Shown: positions 1-11,452 of the stretch, in pieces
Numbering within the stretch: the stretch's first letter is position 1
Layout of the letters: every line of letters starts with the position of its first letter
NCBI RefSeq assembly: GCF_016808095.1
Contig: NC_068979.1
Location: 17,576,501-17,640,500, forward strand
Reading direction: 5' to 3'
DNA: 64,000 bases
Source of the DNA: Vigna angularis
Lineage: Eukaryota; Streptophyta; Magnoliopsida; Fabales; Fabaceae
Position numbers and translations under genes: made by a program
The notes under the pieces: model-generated
What the model saw: only the letters and a program-made list of their open reading frames with translations
Database searches by the model: none
What the model was told of the DNA's origin: nothing

Positions 1-597
1 TTAGTTAGGGTTTTTCCTCTTTGCTCAATGCTTGCATTGTTTAACTCATTCTATTGCATGATTATTGGTTTTGTCGATACGGACACGTACGGGGAAGTCT
101 AGATCCGGGGAATTTCTCCCAATGTTATATTGGTTGTCGTTAAGCTCCTGCACTTATGAACTAATCATTAGGAATGCTAGGAATTGTATGAACTATTTGA
201 TTAGGGAGAAGCCATCTAGAATGGTACTTTAGAGAGTGGCATTAACAATGATGATTTGAATGTTGAATTCCTAAAATGTATGAGAGTGGATGAGATGAAA
301 TTGACCCCCAACAACATATTCATTCATATATTCCATTGAAAGTGTTTATCTTTTGTCTTTGCCATTGATCAATTCATGCATACATGTTTATTTTTCGTCT
401 TGCATAATATAATCCAAATATTTCGTTTGTAAGTCCTAGCTAATCAACAAATCACATAACTAAACTAGGCCGTGAGTCCTTTGGGAAGAACGATACTTGG
501 TCTTACCAAGTTTATTACTTGAACGATTCGGTCATACTTGCCGATTGTGAAACAAGTTTGTGACATCATATTTTGGTGCTTACAAATTTGTCCATCA
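1..597 (+). repeat. 5' LTR of element A (3' half only)
   Basis: This is the last 597 bases of a roughly 1.23-kb LTR, ending in TCCATCA just before the PBS. It matches 7972-8568 with a single C/T difference seen (position 51 against 8022). The promoter half lies left of the window. Confidence 0.95.
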
Positions 598-603
598 AGT
601 TTT

Positions 604-621
604 TGGCGCCGTTGCCGGGGA
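604..621 (+). other. Primer-binding site, tRNA-Asp type (element A)
   Basis: TGGCGCCGTTGCCGGGGA starts six bases after the LTR end. As I remember plant tRNA-Asp(GUC), its 3' end is the exact complement, so this should prime minus-strand DNA synthesis. Elements D and H carry GCTGCC instead of GTTGCC, one mismatch. Confidence 0.85.
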
Positions 622-924
622 CTCGTGGTTTAACTGGTTAATTTGTGTGATTATTGATTATCTTTGACTTTTTGAATTTCTGTTTTTATTTTTTCTGTTT
701 TTATTTTATTTTATTTTATTTTATTTTTCTGTTTTTTTATCTTTTTAGGTTAGGTTAGATTTTATTTTATCTTTTAGATTAGATTAGATTTTATTTTTTT
801 TAGATTAGGTTTTATTCTATCTTATTTGTTTCTATCTTCTAAATCTTTTTATCTTCTGAATTTATATCTTCTTCTATATCTTTTTGTGCTAACAAATCTT
901 TTCTAGGGTTTTGTTTTCTTGTGT
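622..924 (+). other. Untranslated leader of element A, T-rich
   Basis: There is no gene here. The leader is dominated by TTTTA-type pentamers (about 680-800) and ends in a pyrimidine-rich stretch followed by TATGCAG at the gag start. The same architecture recurs in H and, inverted, in B and F. The T-rich tract followed by CAG resembles a 3' splice acceptor, but no matching donor is obvious. Confidence 0.7.
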
Positions 925-3900
925 ATGCAGGAAGCAATTCGGACTAGGAGTAAGAAAACAACAGAACCACTTTTTGAAGGGCTAGACGAGAGTAGAAGGA
1001 GGAGAAGAATCAGAACGTCCAGAGAACTTTTCCCTTCTCCAGAAACTCTCCTCCAAACATCACCACAAGGTTCTGTTCACAGCACAAGAAGTATGGAGAA
1101 TAACAATGCTAGAAGAACTCTTGCAGATTACACCAATATTGCTGGACCTCAACACTTTAACAGCATAGCTAGACCTAGAGTCAATGCAGCCAACATGGAG
1201 GTCAAGCCAGCATTAATTCAACTGGTGAAGAGTAATCAATTTAATGGGTTATCTCATGAAAGCCCATATGAGCACCTTACAACTTTCAATGAGATCTGCA
1301 ATACGGTCAAGATTAATGGGGTGCCAGATGAAGCTATCAAACTTAGCTTGTTTCCCTTCTCATTGGGGGGCAATGCTAAGCTTTGGTTAAACTCTTTTCC
1401 AGAAGAAAGTTTCACAGAGTGGGAAGCAGTGGTCACAAAATTTCTAAACAAGTACTTTCCACAATCTAAGGTGACCAAAGGCAAGCAAGAGATATCTTCT
1501 TTCAAGCAGGGCATGGAGGAGTCACTTGGACATGCATGGGACAGGTATAAAAGCTTGTTACGCAAAACCCCTATGCATGGTTTCAAAGAAGCAGAAGTAG
1601 TCCTAACTTTCCTTGGAGGGCTTGGTTCACAAACCAAGATGATACTGAACGCATCAGCAGGAGGCAATATTAACTGGAAAACTCCAGAGGAAGCAACTGA
1701 ACTTATTGAAAATATGGCTACTAGTGACAACGAACTCAATATTGAAAAAGGAGATCCTAGTCAGAAGGAGTTGTCACAATTAAATGAGGCCTTGCTTATC
1801 CAAAATAGAATTATCTCTCAACAGCTTGAAGAAGTGACCATGAAACTTTCTCAAACACCACAGGAAGTACAACAGGTTTCAGTGGTTCAAGAGCACCAAA
1901 AATGGCAGATGCAATCTACTCCAGTTGAGAAACCAACAACGCTTGAAGAGACTTTCCAGAGATTCTTAAAGACAAATGCGTCTTATTGTCATAATGTGGA
2001 TGCTGCATTTAAAAAAATGGAGGTCTATGTTGAGAGAATAGTTGACGAAATGAAACATGATAATCTGGGAAAGGAATGTAAAACTGTTGTGACTAGAAGT
2101 GGTAGAGTGTTAGAAGAGAGAAAAAAAGAGAGAAAGGAGAAAGAGAATGAGAGTGAGAGTGAAAAAGAAACATGTGAGTGGAAAGAAAGAGTTGAGAGAG
2201 AGAAAAAGAAAAAAGAAGAAGAGGAGAGGAGAGAAAAAAATGAGATAGAAGAGAGACAAAAAGAAAAAGAGTATGAAAAGCCACTTCCTTATCCAAAGGG
2301 TTATTCAAGGAAGGAGAAAGAAAAGCAGTTGGAAAGATTCATGGAACTGTTTAAGAAGTTGGAGATCACTATACCATTCTCTGAAGCATTGCAACAGATG
2401 CCAGCATATGCAAAATTCTTGAAGGAACTTCTCACAAAGAAACACAAGTACATTGAGAAGGAAACTATCAATATACAGGGCAATTGCAGTGCAATCATAC
2501 AGAAACTACCTCCTAAACTTAAAGACCCAGGAAGCTTCACTATTCCATGCACCATAGGAGATGTGAAAGTTGGAAGAGCATTGATTGATTTGGGAGCTAG
2601 CATTAATCTAATGCCGCTTTCCATGTGCAGAACAATTCAGGGGTTGGAAATTAAACCAACCAGAATGGCTCTTCAATTGGCGGACAGGTCTCTTAAATAT
2701 CCATATGGAGTGGTTGAAGATGTTCTAGTAAAGGTCGACAAATTTGTATTCCCAGTAGATTTCATTGTGATGGAGATGGAAGGGACTAGTGACGTTCCTC
2801 TTATTCTTGGGAGACCTTTTATGAAGACTGCTAGAGTTTTGATTGATGTAGAGAATGGGAAGCTTAAACTGAGAGTTGACGAGGAAGAAGTCACTTTTGA
2901 TGTATCCAGAGCCATGACGTATCCAAATGATGACAAATCATGTTTTCAATTTGATGAACTTGATGAAGTTTGTATGGTTCAAGAAAGGATGGTGCGTAAC
3001 ATTTCTCCATTGGAAAAAACGCTCATTGATGCATGTGAAGATTTGGATGAAGAAGAAGAGAAATTGATTGATGAATGTCTGATGGACTTGGAAACATTGA
3101 AAAAGAGTCCAGAGGAAGATTCAATATTCGAAACAATGGCTAAGGAAGAAACAATCAAAGCACAGTCTTCAGAATTAAAGAGATTGCCATCACATTTGAA
3201 ATATGTATTTTTAGAGGATGGAACAAAGCCAGTCATTATCAGTAACTCTTTATCTTTACAAGAAGAAGAGCAGTTGATAGATATTTTGAAAGCCAACAAA
3301 GAAGCAATTGGGTGGTCAATATCAGATCTCAAAGGTATTAGCCCAACTTATTGCATGCACAAGATTTTTATGGAAGAAGACTATAAACCAAGTGCTCAAC
3401 CACAGAGAAGGTTAAATCCTGCTATGAAGGAGGTGGTCAGAAAAGAAGTGTTGAAACTGCTAGAAGCTGGTATCATCTATCCAATCTCTGACAGTGAATG
3501 GGTGAGTCCGGTACAGGTGGTGCCAAAGAAAGGTGGGATGACGGTAATTTATAATGATAAGAATGAACTTATTCCCACTCGGACAGTTACTGGCTGGCGT
3601 ATGTGCATTGATTACAGGAAGCTGAATAAAGCTACTAGGAAAGATCATTTTCCTCTTCCTTTCATGGATCAGATGCTAGAAAGGTTATCAGGGCAGGCTT
3701 TCTATTGTTTTCTAGATGGATATTCTGGATATAATCAAATTGTGGTAGATCCAAAAGACCAGGAGAAGACGGCTTTTACTTGTCCTTTTGGTATCTTTGC
3801 ATATAGAAAGATGCCTTTTGGATTATGTAATGCTCCAGCTACGTTTCAGAGGTGTATGCAGGCAATTTTTGCTGATCTTCTAGAAAAATGCATTGAAGTA

Positions 3901-6069
3901 TTCATGGATGATTTCTCAGTTTTTGGAAACTCCTTCCAAAGATGTTTAGCTAATTTGAACACTGTCCTCAAAAGATGTGTTCAGACAAATCTGGTTTTAA
4001 ATTGGGAGAAATGTCATTTCATGGTAACTGAAGGAATTGTATTGGGGCACAAAATATCTGCTAAAGGAATTGAGGTAGATAAAGCTAAAGTAGAAGTTAT
4101 TGAGAAACTACCTCCACCAACAAATGTAAAGGGGATTAGAAGCTTTCTTGGTCATGCTGGGTTTTATAGAAGATTTATCAAAGATTTCTCAAAAATTGCT
4201 AAACCATTGAGTAATCTCTTGATGAAGGATGCTCCTTTTGTGATGAATGAAGATTGCCTGAAAGCTTTTGATATATTGAAGCAGAAACTAGTGTCGGCTC
4301 CAGTAATTGCAGCACCAGATTGGAATCAAAATTTTGAATTAATGTGTGATGCAAGTGATTATGCAATAGGAGTTGTCCTCGGCCAAAGGAAAGAACAAAA
4401 GTTTCATCCAATTTATTATGCTAGCAAGGTGCTGAATGATGCTCAATTGAATTATGCTACTACAGAGAAAGAGTTTCTTGCCATTGTATATGCTCTTGAG
4501 AAATTTAGACCTTATCTGATTGGGTCTAAGGTGATTGTCTATACAGATCATGCAGCTATTAAATATTTGTTGACAAAACCAGATTCTAAGCCACGTCTGA
4601 TCAGATGGGTACTACTGTTGCAAGAATTTGATGTAGAAATCCGTGATAAGAAAGGAAGTGAGAACTTAATTGCTGATCATTTGTCACGGTTAGTCAACAA
4701 TGAAGTCACTAGCAAGGAGCCTGAAATCTGGGAATCTTTTTCAGATGAATCACTCATGTATATTCAGCAGAGGCCCTGGTTTGCTGATATGGCAAATTTC
4801 AAAGCTGCAAGAGTCATGCCGGAAGATTTAACTTGGCAACAGAGAAAGAAATTTCTGCATGATGCCAAGCAGTTTGTGTGGGACGATCCATATTTGTTCA
4901 AAATTGGAGCAGATAATCTTCTGAGGAGATGTGTTACAAATGAAGAAGCAGAAGGAATTCTCTGGCATTGTCATGATTCACCTTATGGAGGACATTTTAA
5001 TGGAGAAAGAACAGCAGCAAAAGTCCTTCAGTCAGGATTCTATTGGCCAACTCTATTCAAAGACGCTCATAATCATGCTAGGAATTGTGATAAATGTCAA
5101 AGAGCAGGGACAATCACTAAACGTCATGAGATGCCTTTACAAGGTATTTTAGAGGTTGAGGTTTTTGATTGTTGGGGTATTGACTTTGTTGGACCCTTTC
5201 CTCCATCTTTCAACAATGAATATATTCTGGTAGCAGTGGATTATGTGAGTAAATGGGTGGAAGCATTGGCTTGTCCTAAAAATGATGCTAGTACAGTAAT
5301 TAAATTCCTGAAGAGGCAGATATTTTCACGTTTTGGCACTCCAAGAGTGTTGATCAGTGATGGAGGATCTCATTTTTGCAATTATTAGCTAGAGAAGGTA
5401 CTCAAACACTATGGAGTGAAGCATAAGGTAGCTGCACCTTATCATCCACAAACCAATGGACAAGCTGAGGTATCTAACAGGGAGATAAAAAGAATCCTAG
5501 AAAAAACCGTGACTTCATCAAGGAAGGATTGGTCTCTCAAATTGGATGATGCTCTTTGGGCTTATAGAACAGCAATGAAGACGTCTATGGGATTATCACC
5601 ATTTCAATTAGTCTATGGGAAAGCATGCCATTTGCCAGTTGAATTGGAGCATAGAGCATTATGGGCTTTGAAATTCTTGAATTTTGATCCTTATGAAACT
5701 CAATGCACACGCAGAAGGCAGATTTTAGAGCTTGAAGAAATGCGGTTACATGCATATGATTCATCCAACGCCTATAAAGACAAAATTAAATTTTATCATG
5801 ACAGGAAGCTGGTGAATAGAGTTTTCAATCCAGGACAACAGGTACTATTGTTCAACTCAAGATTGAAGATATTTCCTGGGAAGCTGAAGTCAAAATGGAC
5901 AGGACCATTTGTGATAAAAGAAGTGCATCCACATGGAGCAATTGAAATATTTGATCCATCTGCTGATGATCCACAGAAAAGCTGGGTGGTAAATGGTCAA
6001 CGTCTCAAGCCCTATCTAGGGGGAGAGGTGCAACGCTTTTCCACAATGATGTTGTTGATTGATCCTTGA
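925..6069 (+). pseudogene. gag-pol polyprotein of element A, one in-frame TAG in integrase
   Basis: The frame encodes Gag, aspartic protease, reverse transcriptase, RNase H and integrase, which package and copy the element RNA and insert the cDNA. I start at ATG 925, the first ATG, as in H. Visible parts: Gag core at residues 140-233; a Lys/Glu-rich linker; protease motif DLGAS (555-559) with ILGRPF; RT motif FMDD (993-996); RNase H with CDASD; an integrase HHCC finger near 1345-1395; and the DDE set D1420, D1479, E1515. There is no chromodomain. The frame equals H in length (1715 codons with stop). It is broken only by TAG at 5386-5388, where H has CAA, between the second Asp and the Glu of the catalytic triad. 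Integrase is therefore truncated unless the stop is read through. No env-like reading frame follows. Confidence 0.95.
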
Positions 6070-6106
6070 AAGTTGGGTCAGGCTCGGGACGTTAAACAAG
6101 CGCTTA

Positions 6107-6122
6107 CTGGGAGGCAACCCAG
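6107..6122 (+). promoter_or_regulatory. Conserved hairpin just after pol (element A)
   Basis: CTGGGAGGCAACCCAG can fold as a 5-bp stem with a 6-base loop, 38 bases after the pol stop and directly after AAGCGCTT. The same block is at 52766-52781 in H and, inverted, in B near 11205. A GTAAGT splice-donor-like site follows at 6129. Its function is unknown; it could be an RNA processing or packaging signal. Confidence 0.5.
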
Positions 6123-6282
6123 TATATTGTAAGTATTTTTGTTTTCGTTTTTAGAATAGGGTTTGATGTACTCTCTTGAAAACCTGGTTTGTGTGATGGT
6201 TTGCTATTAACTGTGATTGTTTGATAAGTAATGCTTGATGATGCTTATTGATTGATTGATGTTGAGATGATGTGCACATTAA

Positions 6283-6474
6283 ATGCTTATACAGGTGATT
6301 CACAAGCTTTGGGAACAAATGCAGGATATCATGATTGTGATTGTGAAATTAAGCAGGATGTGTATGGCAAATGTGAATGAGCTTATATGTGAGGTTTTGA
6401 GCTCCAGAGTTGTTATTGTTGAATGCTATTACTTTGAAAGCATGAATGATTTTGCCCAGGTTTTCTATGATTGA
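6283..6474 (+). CDS. Conserved 63-residue ORF downstream of pol (element A)
   Basis: I do not recognise this product. It is a short ORF with a hydrophobic N-terminal half and a C-terminus ending in SMNDFAQVFYD. The equivalent ORF has exactly the same length in H (52944-53135) and in the more diverged, pol-less element B (10373-10564, minus), with substitutions but no frameshift. That hints at coding constraint. It lies about 210 bases after the pol stop, where some Athila elements carry an env-like gene, but it is far too short for one and has no clear signal peptide. If the putative intron 6129-6294 is spliced, this ATG is removed and the frame would be entered from upstream. A non-coding role is equally possible. 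Confidence 0.4.
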   Translation: MLIQVIHKLWEQMQDIMIVIVKLSRMCMANVNELICEVLSSRVVIVECYYFESMNDFAQVFYD

Positions 6475-7334
6475 ATCAATTGCTTGTTTTGCATCATATG
6501 ATCAAGGCCGTGTTGTTGAAACCCTTTTTATTGGCCAAATTCATAAAGTTAGCCCACTAAAAGAGAACATGTTGTGTTCTATCCTTTGAACCCTTAGCCT
6601 TGAACATACACTGAAAACCCTTGATTGAAAAATCTTTACCTTGAGTTAAGTAGAAGATCTTGTGTGGTACTGATAAATGTTCAAGTTTGGGGTTGTTGGG
6701 AAAATATGAAAAGCATTGAGCTAAGAGCTAAAAAGTAAGAATATGCAAAGAAAAAGAAAACAAAAGAAAAAGAAGTAAAGCTCAATGCAAATGCAAAGGT
6801 AAAAGAAAGTTGGGAATGAATAAGATAATTGTGTTGTGATGATTCTCTTAACTCAAGGATTTTGTGATCCAGAAAAACAAATTTTCTTGTTAGCCCAGCC
6901 ACATTATAAGCCAGTGAAAAGTCCTTTTGATGATGCATGCTTGTGATTGTTTTGATTGTGGTAAAATGAAAGGCAAAGTTGATTCATGTGACATTGTGAT
7001 AGTGGAGTGAATGAGTGAAACACTTTACCTCTTATACACTTGTGTGATGAGTGAAACACTTTATCTAGTGAGGAAATATTCCATAAGCACATGAACATCC
7101 ATGCTTAATTGATTGATCATTCATGAAAAATAGCATTTGTTGGAATCTAAATGACTTTGTGATCACTAAAAGCATGTGCACATCTTGATTGAACTCTTGG
7201 TCATAAGTTTGAGTGAAGTTGTTACTTATCTTGAAAAGAGAATTTTTGAATGAGTGAATCATCATATGAATTGGTTGGAGATTGAGTTACATTTTGTTTG
7301 CTTGAGGACAAGCAAAGTTCTAAGTTTGGGGTTG
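6475..7334 (+). other. 3' untranslated region of element A
   Basis: No gene is visible. The region is A-rich with TGATTG-type repeats. It ends in GACAAGCAAAGTTCTAAGTTTGGGGTTG directly before the 3' LTR, which should include the plus-strand priming tract. H keeps the same text at 53136-53991 and B has it inverted at 9516-10372. Confidence 0.7.
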
Positions 7335-8568
7335 TGATAACAGTTGAAAAACTGTTATTTTCATGCTTAAAATTGATATTAAAAGCAACCTTTAGACTTA
7401 GAAACTAGCTTGAAATCATGCTTTTATCTATATTTTCATAAATATGAGAGCTGGACAGGTTTATGCTTGATTTAAGTGTTTTTGAGCAGGTTTTAAGGTG
7501 AATTTGGTGGAAGAAGTGAAGACGAAGGCACCGCTCAGCGGTAGTTTACCGCTGAGCGGCACTCAGGAGGTTGCGGGAGTCACGCTGAGGGGCAAAATGG
7601 CCGCTGAGGGGAAGAAAAGGACGCGCAACCACCGCTGAGCGGCACTTTTTGGGCTTGGGCTTTTGTAATCTTTTGTAACTCTAGATTAGTATATAAGGGC
7701 TTGCACGTCCTAGGGTTAGGTATCTTTGGCAGAACGTAGGCAAACACTCTCTCTTCCACCCCTTTGAAGGAGGATCTTGGATGCTCAGGCTACCTCTTCA
7801 CCTTTATTGGGTTTATTCTTTCATTCTTTCATTATTGTTCATCTAGGTTCACCATGAATATGGTGAACTAAACCTTGTATGTTTGTTGGGGAATCAATGT
7901 AATCTCTTGAAGCTCTCATATATGGAATTTATGCTTGCATCTTAATCTAAGACTTATGCTTTCTTTCATCATTAGTTAGGGTTTTTCCTCTTTGCTCAAT
8001 GCTTGCATTGTTTAACTCATTTTATTGCATGATTATTGGTTTTGTCGATACGGACACGTACGGGGAAGTCTAGATCCGGGGAATTTCTCCCAATGTTATA
8101 TTGGTTGTCGTTAAGCTCCTGCACTTATGAACTAATCATTAGGAATGCTAGGAATTGTATGAACTATTTGATTAGGGAGAAGCCATCTAGAATGGTACTT
8201 TAGAGAGTGGCATTAACAATGATGATTTGAATGTTGAATTCCTAAAATGTATGAGAGTGGATGAGATGAAATTGACCCCCAACAACATATTCATTCATAT
8301 ATTCCATTGAAAGTGTTTATCTTTTGTCTTTGCCATTGATCAATTCATGCATACATGTTTATTTTTCGTCTTGCATAATATAATCCAAATATTTCGTTTG
8401 TAAGTCCTAGCTAATCAACAAATCACATAACTAAACTAGGCCGTGAGTCCTTTGGGAAGAACGATACTTGGTCTTACCAAGTTTATTACTTGAACGATTC
8501 GGTCATACTTGCCGATTGTGAAACAAGTTTGTGACATCATATTTTGGTGCTTACAAATTTGTCCATCA
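7335..8568 (+). repeat. 3' LTR of element A (1234 bp)
   Basis: It begins TGATAACAG and ends TCCATCA. Modules in order: an 11-bp palindrome cluster (7530-7642), a TATA box (7690-7697), a perfect inverted repeat around 7849-7868 and the conserved 3' end. It lacks a segment of roughly 70 bases present in the 1305-bp LTRs of H, just before the palindromes. Confidence 0.95.
7690..7697 (+). promoter_or_regulatory. LTR TATA box (element A)
   Basis: TATATAAG lies about 50 bases after the last CCGCTGAGCGG palindrome and is followed by the sequence CTTGCACGTCCTAGGG, where transcription probably starts. The same arrangement is at 46316-46323 and 54416-54423 in H. Confidence 0.7.
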
Positions 8569-9515
8569 ATGCCACTCTCTAAATTACCTTGTCAAGAAGG
8601 CCTATCCTTAATTACGAGTTCATACAATTCCTAGCATTCCTAGTAATTAATTCTGAAGTGCAGGAGCTTAAAGGCAACCAATATGCTATTGGGAGAAATT
8701 TCCCGAATCTAGATTTCCCCTTACGTTCCCATATCGACAAAATAAAAAATCATAGCAATGAATGAGTTAAACAAAGCAAGCATTAAGCAAAGAGGAAAAA
8801 CCCTAACTAATGATGAAAGAAAGCATGTATCTTAAAGTAAGATGTTAAAACATTAATTCCATATATGAGAGTTTCACAAGACTACATTGATTCCCCAACA
8901 ACAATACAAGGTTTAGTTCACCATATTCATGGTGAATCTAGATGAACAATAATGAAAGAATGAAAGATAAAACCCTAGAAAGATGAGAAGGTAGCCTAAG
9001 CATCCAAGATCTTCCTCCAAGGGGTGGAAAAGAGAGTGTTTGCTTCGTCTCAGCCAAAGATACAAACCCTAGGAACACCTAAAGCTTATATACTGTTTGT
9101 AATAATACAGAAAATTAGGCCCAAGCCTAAAATAGTGTCGCTCAGCGGTAAACTACCGCTCAGCGGTAAGTGCGTGAGTTGTTTTCCTCCCCTCAACGGC
9201 CTTTTCACCCCTCAGCGGAGCCAACGTGGGTTCCTGAGTGCCGCTCAGCGGTAAACTGCCGTTGAGCGGTAGTTACGACTTCGCCTTTTGCACTTTTTGA
9301 TGTCTTTTCTGATTCCATCTCTATCCTTCTTCACTTCTTTCACCAAATTCACCTTAAAACCTACATAAAACACTGAAATGAAGCATAAACCTGTCCAGCT
9401 CTCTTATTTCCAAAAATATGAACAAAAGCATGATTTCAAGCTAGTTTCTAAGTGTTAAAGGTTGCTTTTAGTATCAATTTTAAGCATGAAAATAACAGTT
9501 TTTCAACTGTTATCA
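8569..9515 (-). repeat. 3' LTR of element B, truncated by insertion of element A
   Basis: It is the reverse complement of an A-type LTR, ending (on plus) at GTTATCA, 9515. The missing part should lie left of the window beyond element A. It contains the palindrome cluster (about 9139-9262), including CCGCTCAGCGG, and the TTCACCAT/ATGGTGAA inverted repeat near 8920. Confidence 0.9.
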
Positions 9516-11229
9516 CAACCCCAAACTTAGAACTTTGCTTGTCCTCAAGCAAACAAGATGTAACTCAATCTTCTACCAATCAATACAATGGTTTACTCCA
9601 TTCAAAATTCTCTTTTCAAGATAAGTAAAAACTTCAATCAAACTTATGACAAAGATTTCAATCAAGACATGCACATGCTTTGGTGTTCACAAAGTCACTT
9701 AATATCCAACAAATGCTATTTTTCATGAATGATCAATCAACTAAGCATGGATGTTCATGTGCTCATGGAATATTTCCTCACTATGTAAAGTGTTTCACTC
9801 AAACACAAGTGTATAAGAGGTAATCACTCATTCACTCTACTATCACAGTGTCACATGAATTGACTTTGCCTTTCATTTAACCACAATCAAATAAATTCAC
9901 AAGCATGCATCATCACAAGGACTTTTTCAATGGCTTATAATGTGGCTGGGCTAACAAGAAAATTGGTTTTTCTAGATCACAAAACCCTTGAGTTAAGAGA
10001 ATCAAATAAACACAATCATTCTTACTTTTCCCAACTTTCCTTTGCATTGAGCTTTGCTTTTTCTTTTCTTTCTCTTTCTCTTTTTCTTTCTCTTTTCACA
10101 TAATTAATTCTTAGCTTTTAGTTCAATGCTTTCAATTTCCCTTTCTGTTTTCCAACAACCCCAAACTTGAACATTTGTCAATACCACAAAATATTTTCTA
10201 CTTAACTCAAGGTAAAGCTTTTCAACAAGGGTTTTCAAATCATGTTCAAGGCTAAGGGTTCAAATGATAGAACACATAGTATTCTCTTTTAGTGTCTTAT
10301 TTCATGCAATTTGGCTAATATAAGGGTTACCAACAAACGACCTTGATCATATAATGCAAACAAGCAAGTAATTTAATCATAGAAAACCTGGGCAAAGTCA
10401 TTCATGCTTTCAAAGTAATAGCACTCAATCATAAAAATTCTGGAGCTCAAAACCTCACATATAAGCTCATTCACATTTGACATATACATCTTGCTTAATA
10501 TCACAATCACAATCACAATAACTTGCATTTTTTCACAAAGCTTGTGAACCACCTCTATAAGCATGTAATGTGCACATCTCAACATCAATCTATATCAAAG
10601 CATCATCAAGCATTACTTATCAAACAATCACAATCATAAGCAAACCATCATAACAGATAAAGTTTCCAATTGAGTACATCAAACCCTAAACAAAAACAAA
10701 TAAGTAAATAATAAAACAAATCCTACTCTAGTGTTTTGAAAAACTCAGCCCCAACAATGATGCTCTCTCCCAACCCCAAACTTAGATGGACAACTACTGA
10801 GAAAGTGAGTGAAAGGGAGATTTTCTCAAGAGGGATGAGGAAAAAGTTGTAGAAATCCTTTGAAAAAGTATGTAGGAGTGTGTGTGTGTGCAGAGAAGAG
10901 TATGAAAAGAGAAACTAAGGCGCAGCTTAGGGTATAAAATACCCTAATGGGCTCGGGTTCCGCTAAGGGGCAACCTAAGCCCAGTCTGCGACACTACCGC
11001 TCAACGGTAGTTTGCCGCTCAGCGGTAGTTTGCCGCTCAGCGGCACTTTCGGGAAGTGTTCTTCTTCTCCCTAGCTTAACCTAAGTGTGTCCTAAACATA
11101 CCCCTCACTGGCTCCCTGCAATAAAATTCTCAGATCACTCAAACATTCAATCCCTATCATGTAACTAAAGCAAAACAAACAAAAAGATAATCAATCAACT
11201 GGATTGCCTCCCAGGTAGCGCTTGTTTAA
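9516..11229 (-). other. 3' region of element B
   Basis: It aligns as reverse complement to the 3' region of A, including the 63-codon ORF at 10373-10564. The stretch 10730-11110 has no counterpart in A and carries a further palindrome cluster at about 10996-11045 (CCGCTCAACGG, then CCGCTCAGCGG twice), a motif otherwise confined to LTRs in this window. It ends in the conserved GGGAGGCAA block near 11205. Confidence 0.7.
10373..10564 (-). CDS. Conserved 63-residue ORF (element B copy)
   Basis: It is the homologue of the ORFs at 6283 and 52944, with the same length and many substitutions but no indel or internal stop. The second half (VNELICEVLSSR to the end) is the best conserved. The function is unrecognised. 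Its persistence in an element that lost all of pol is the main reason to take it seriously. Confidence 0.4.
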   Translation of the reverse strand: MLIEVVHKLCEKMQVIVIVIVILSKMYMSNVNELICEVLSSRIFMIECYYFESMNDFAQVFYD

Positions 11230-11255
11230 CGTCACGAGCCTAACCCAAAATCCAC

Positions 11256-11366
11256 CAACACCCATCAGTAGATGCAAAACTTTCTTACCAACACCCATCA
11301 GTAGGTGTAACAAACCTAGTATCCTTCAGTAGATACTTAACCACCTAGCATCCTTCAGTAGATGCT
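11256..11366 (-). repeat. Four imperfect short tandem repeats in element B
   Basis: On the minus strand the unit reads roughly GCATCTACTGAWGGRTG plus a short spacer, four times. The block sits where pol is missing and is flanked on both sides by copies of the conserved post-pol GACGTTAAA...GGGAGGCAA block (near 11205 and, more diverged, near 11460-11510). Confidence 0.65.
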
Positions 11367-11452
11367 ATATCCAAAAAAAAAATATTTACAGAAATAATGT
11401 CCAACTGATTAAAAATTACAAAACCAAAATAAAATCAAAAGAAATATTGTCC

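Larger units (their letters stand above)
1..8568 (+). mobile_element. Element A: Athila-like Ty3/gypsy LTR retrotransposon, 5' end off window
   Basis: The order is LTR, tRNA-Asp-type PBS, gag, protease, RT, RNase H, integrase, a non-coding 3' region and LTR. The first 597 bases repeat at 7972-8568 with one difference seen by eye, so they are the two ends of the same insertion. It is nearly identical to element H at 45892. It lies inside the 3' LTR of the minus-strand element B: B's sequence resumes at 8569 exactly where B's other LTR reads the same text at about 13093. The left target duplication is outside the window. It was probably mobile recently but now carries one stop codon in integrase. 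Confidence 0.95.

Noticed and set aside
670..830. TTTTA/ATCTTTTTAGG repeats in the leader considered as a CRISPR-like or satellite array
   Set aside because: They are irregular low-complexity pentamers without spacers, and lie in the leader of every element of this family.
1254..3332. Antisense open frames across gag-protease of A (and the matching ones at 47913-49991 in H)
   Set aside because: They are complementary shadows of a well-supported polyprotein with no motifs of their own.
6475..7334. Env-like gene downstream of pol in A and H
   Set aside because: No long frame, signal peptide or transmembrane pattern is present; only the 63-codon ORF remains and it is too short.
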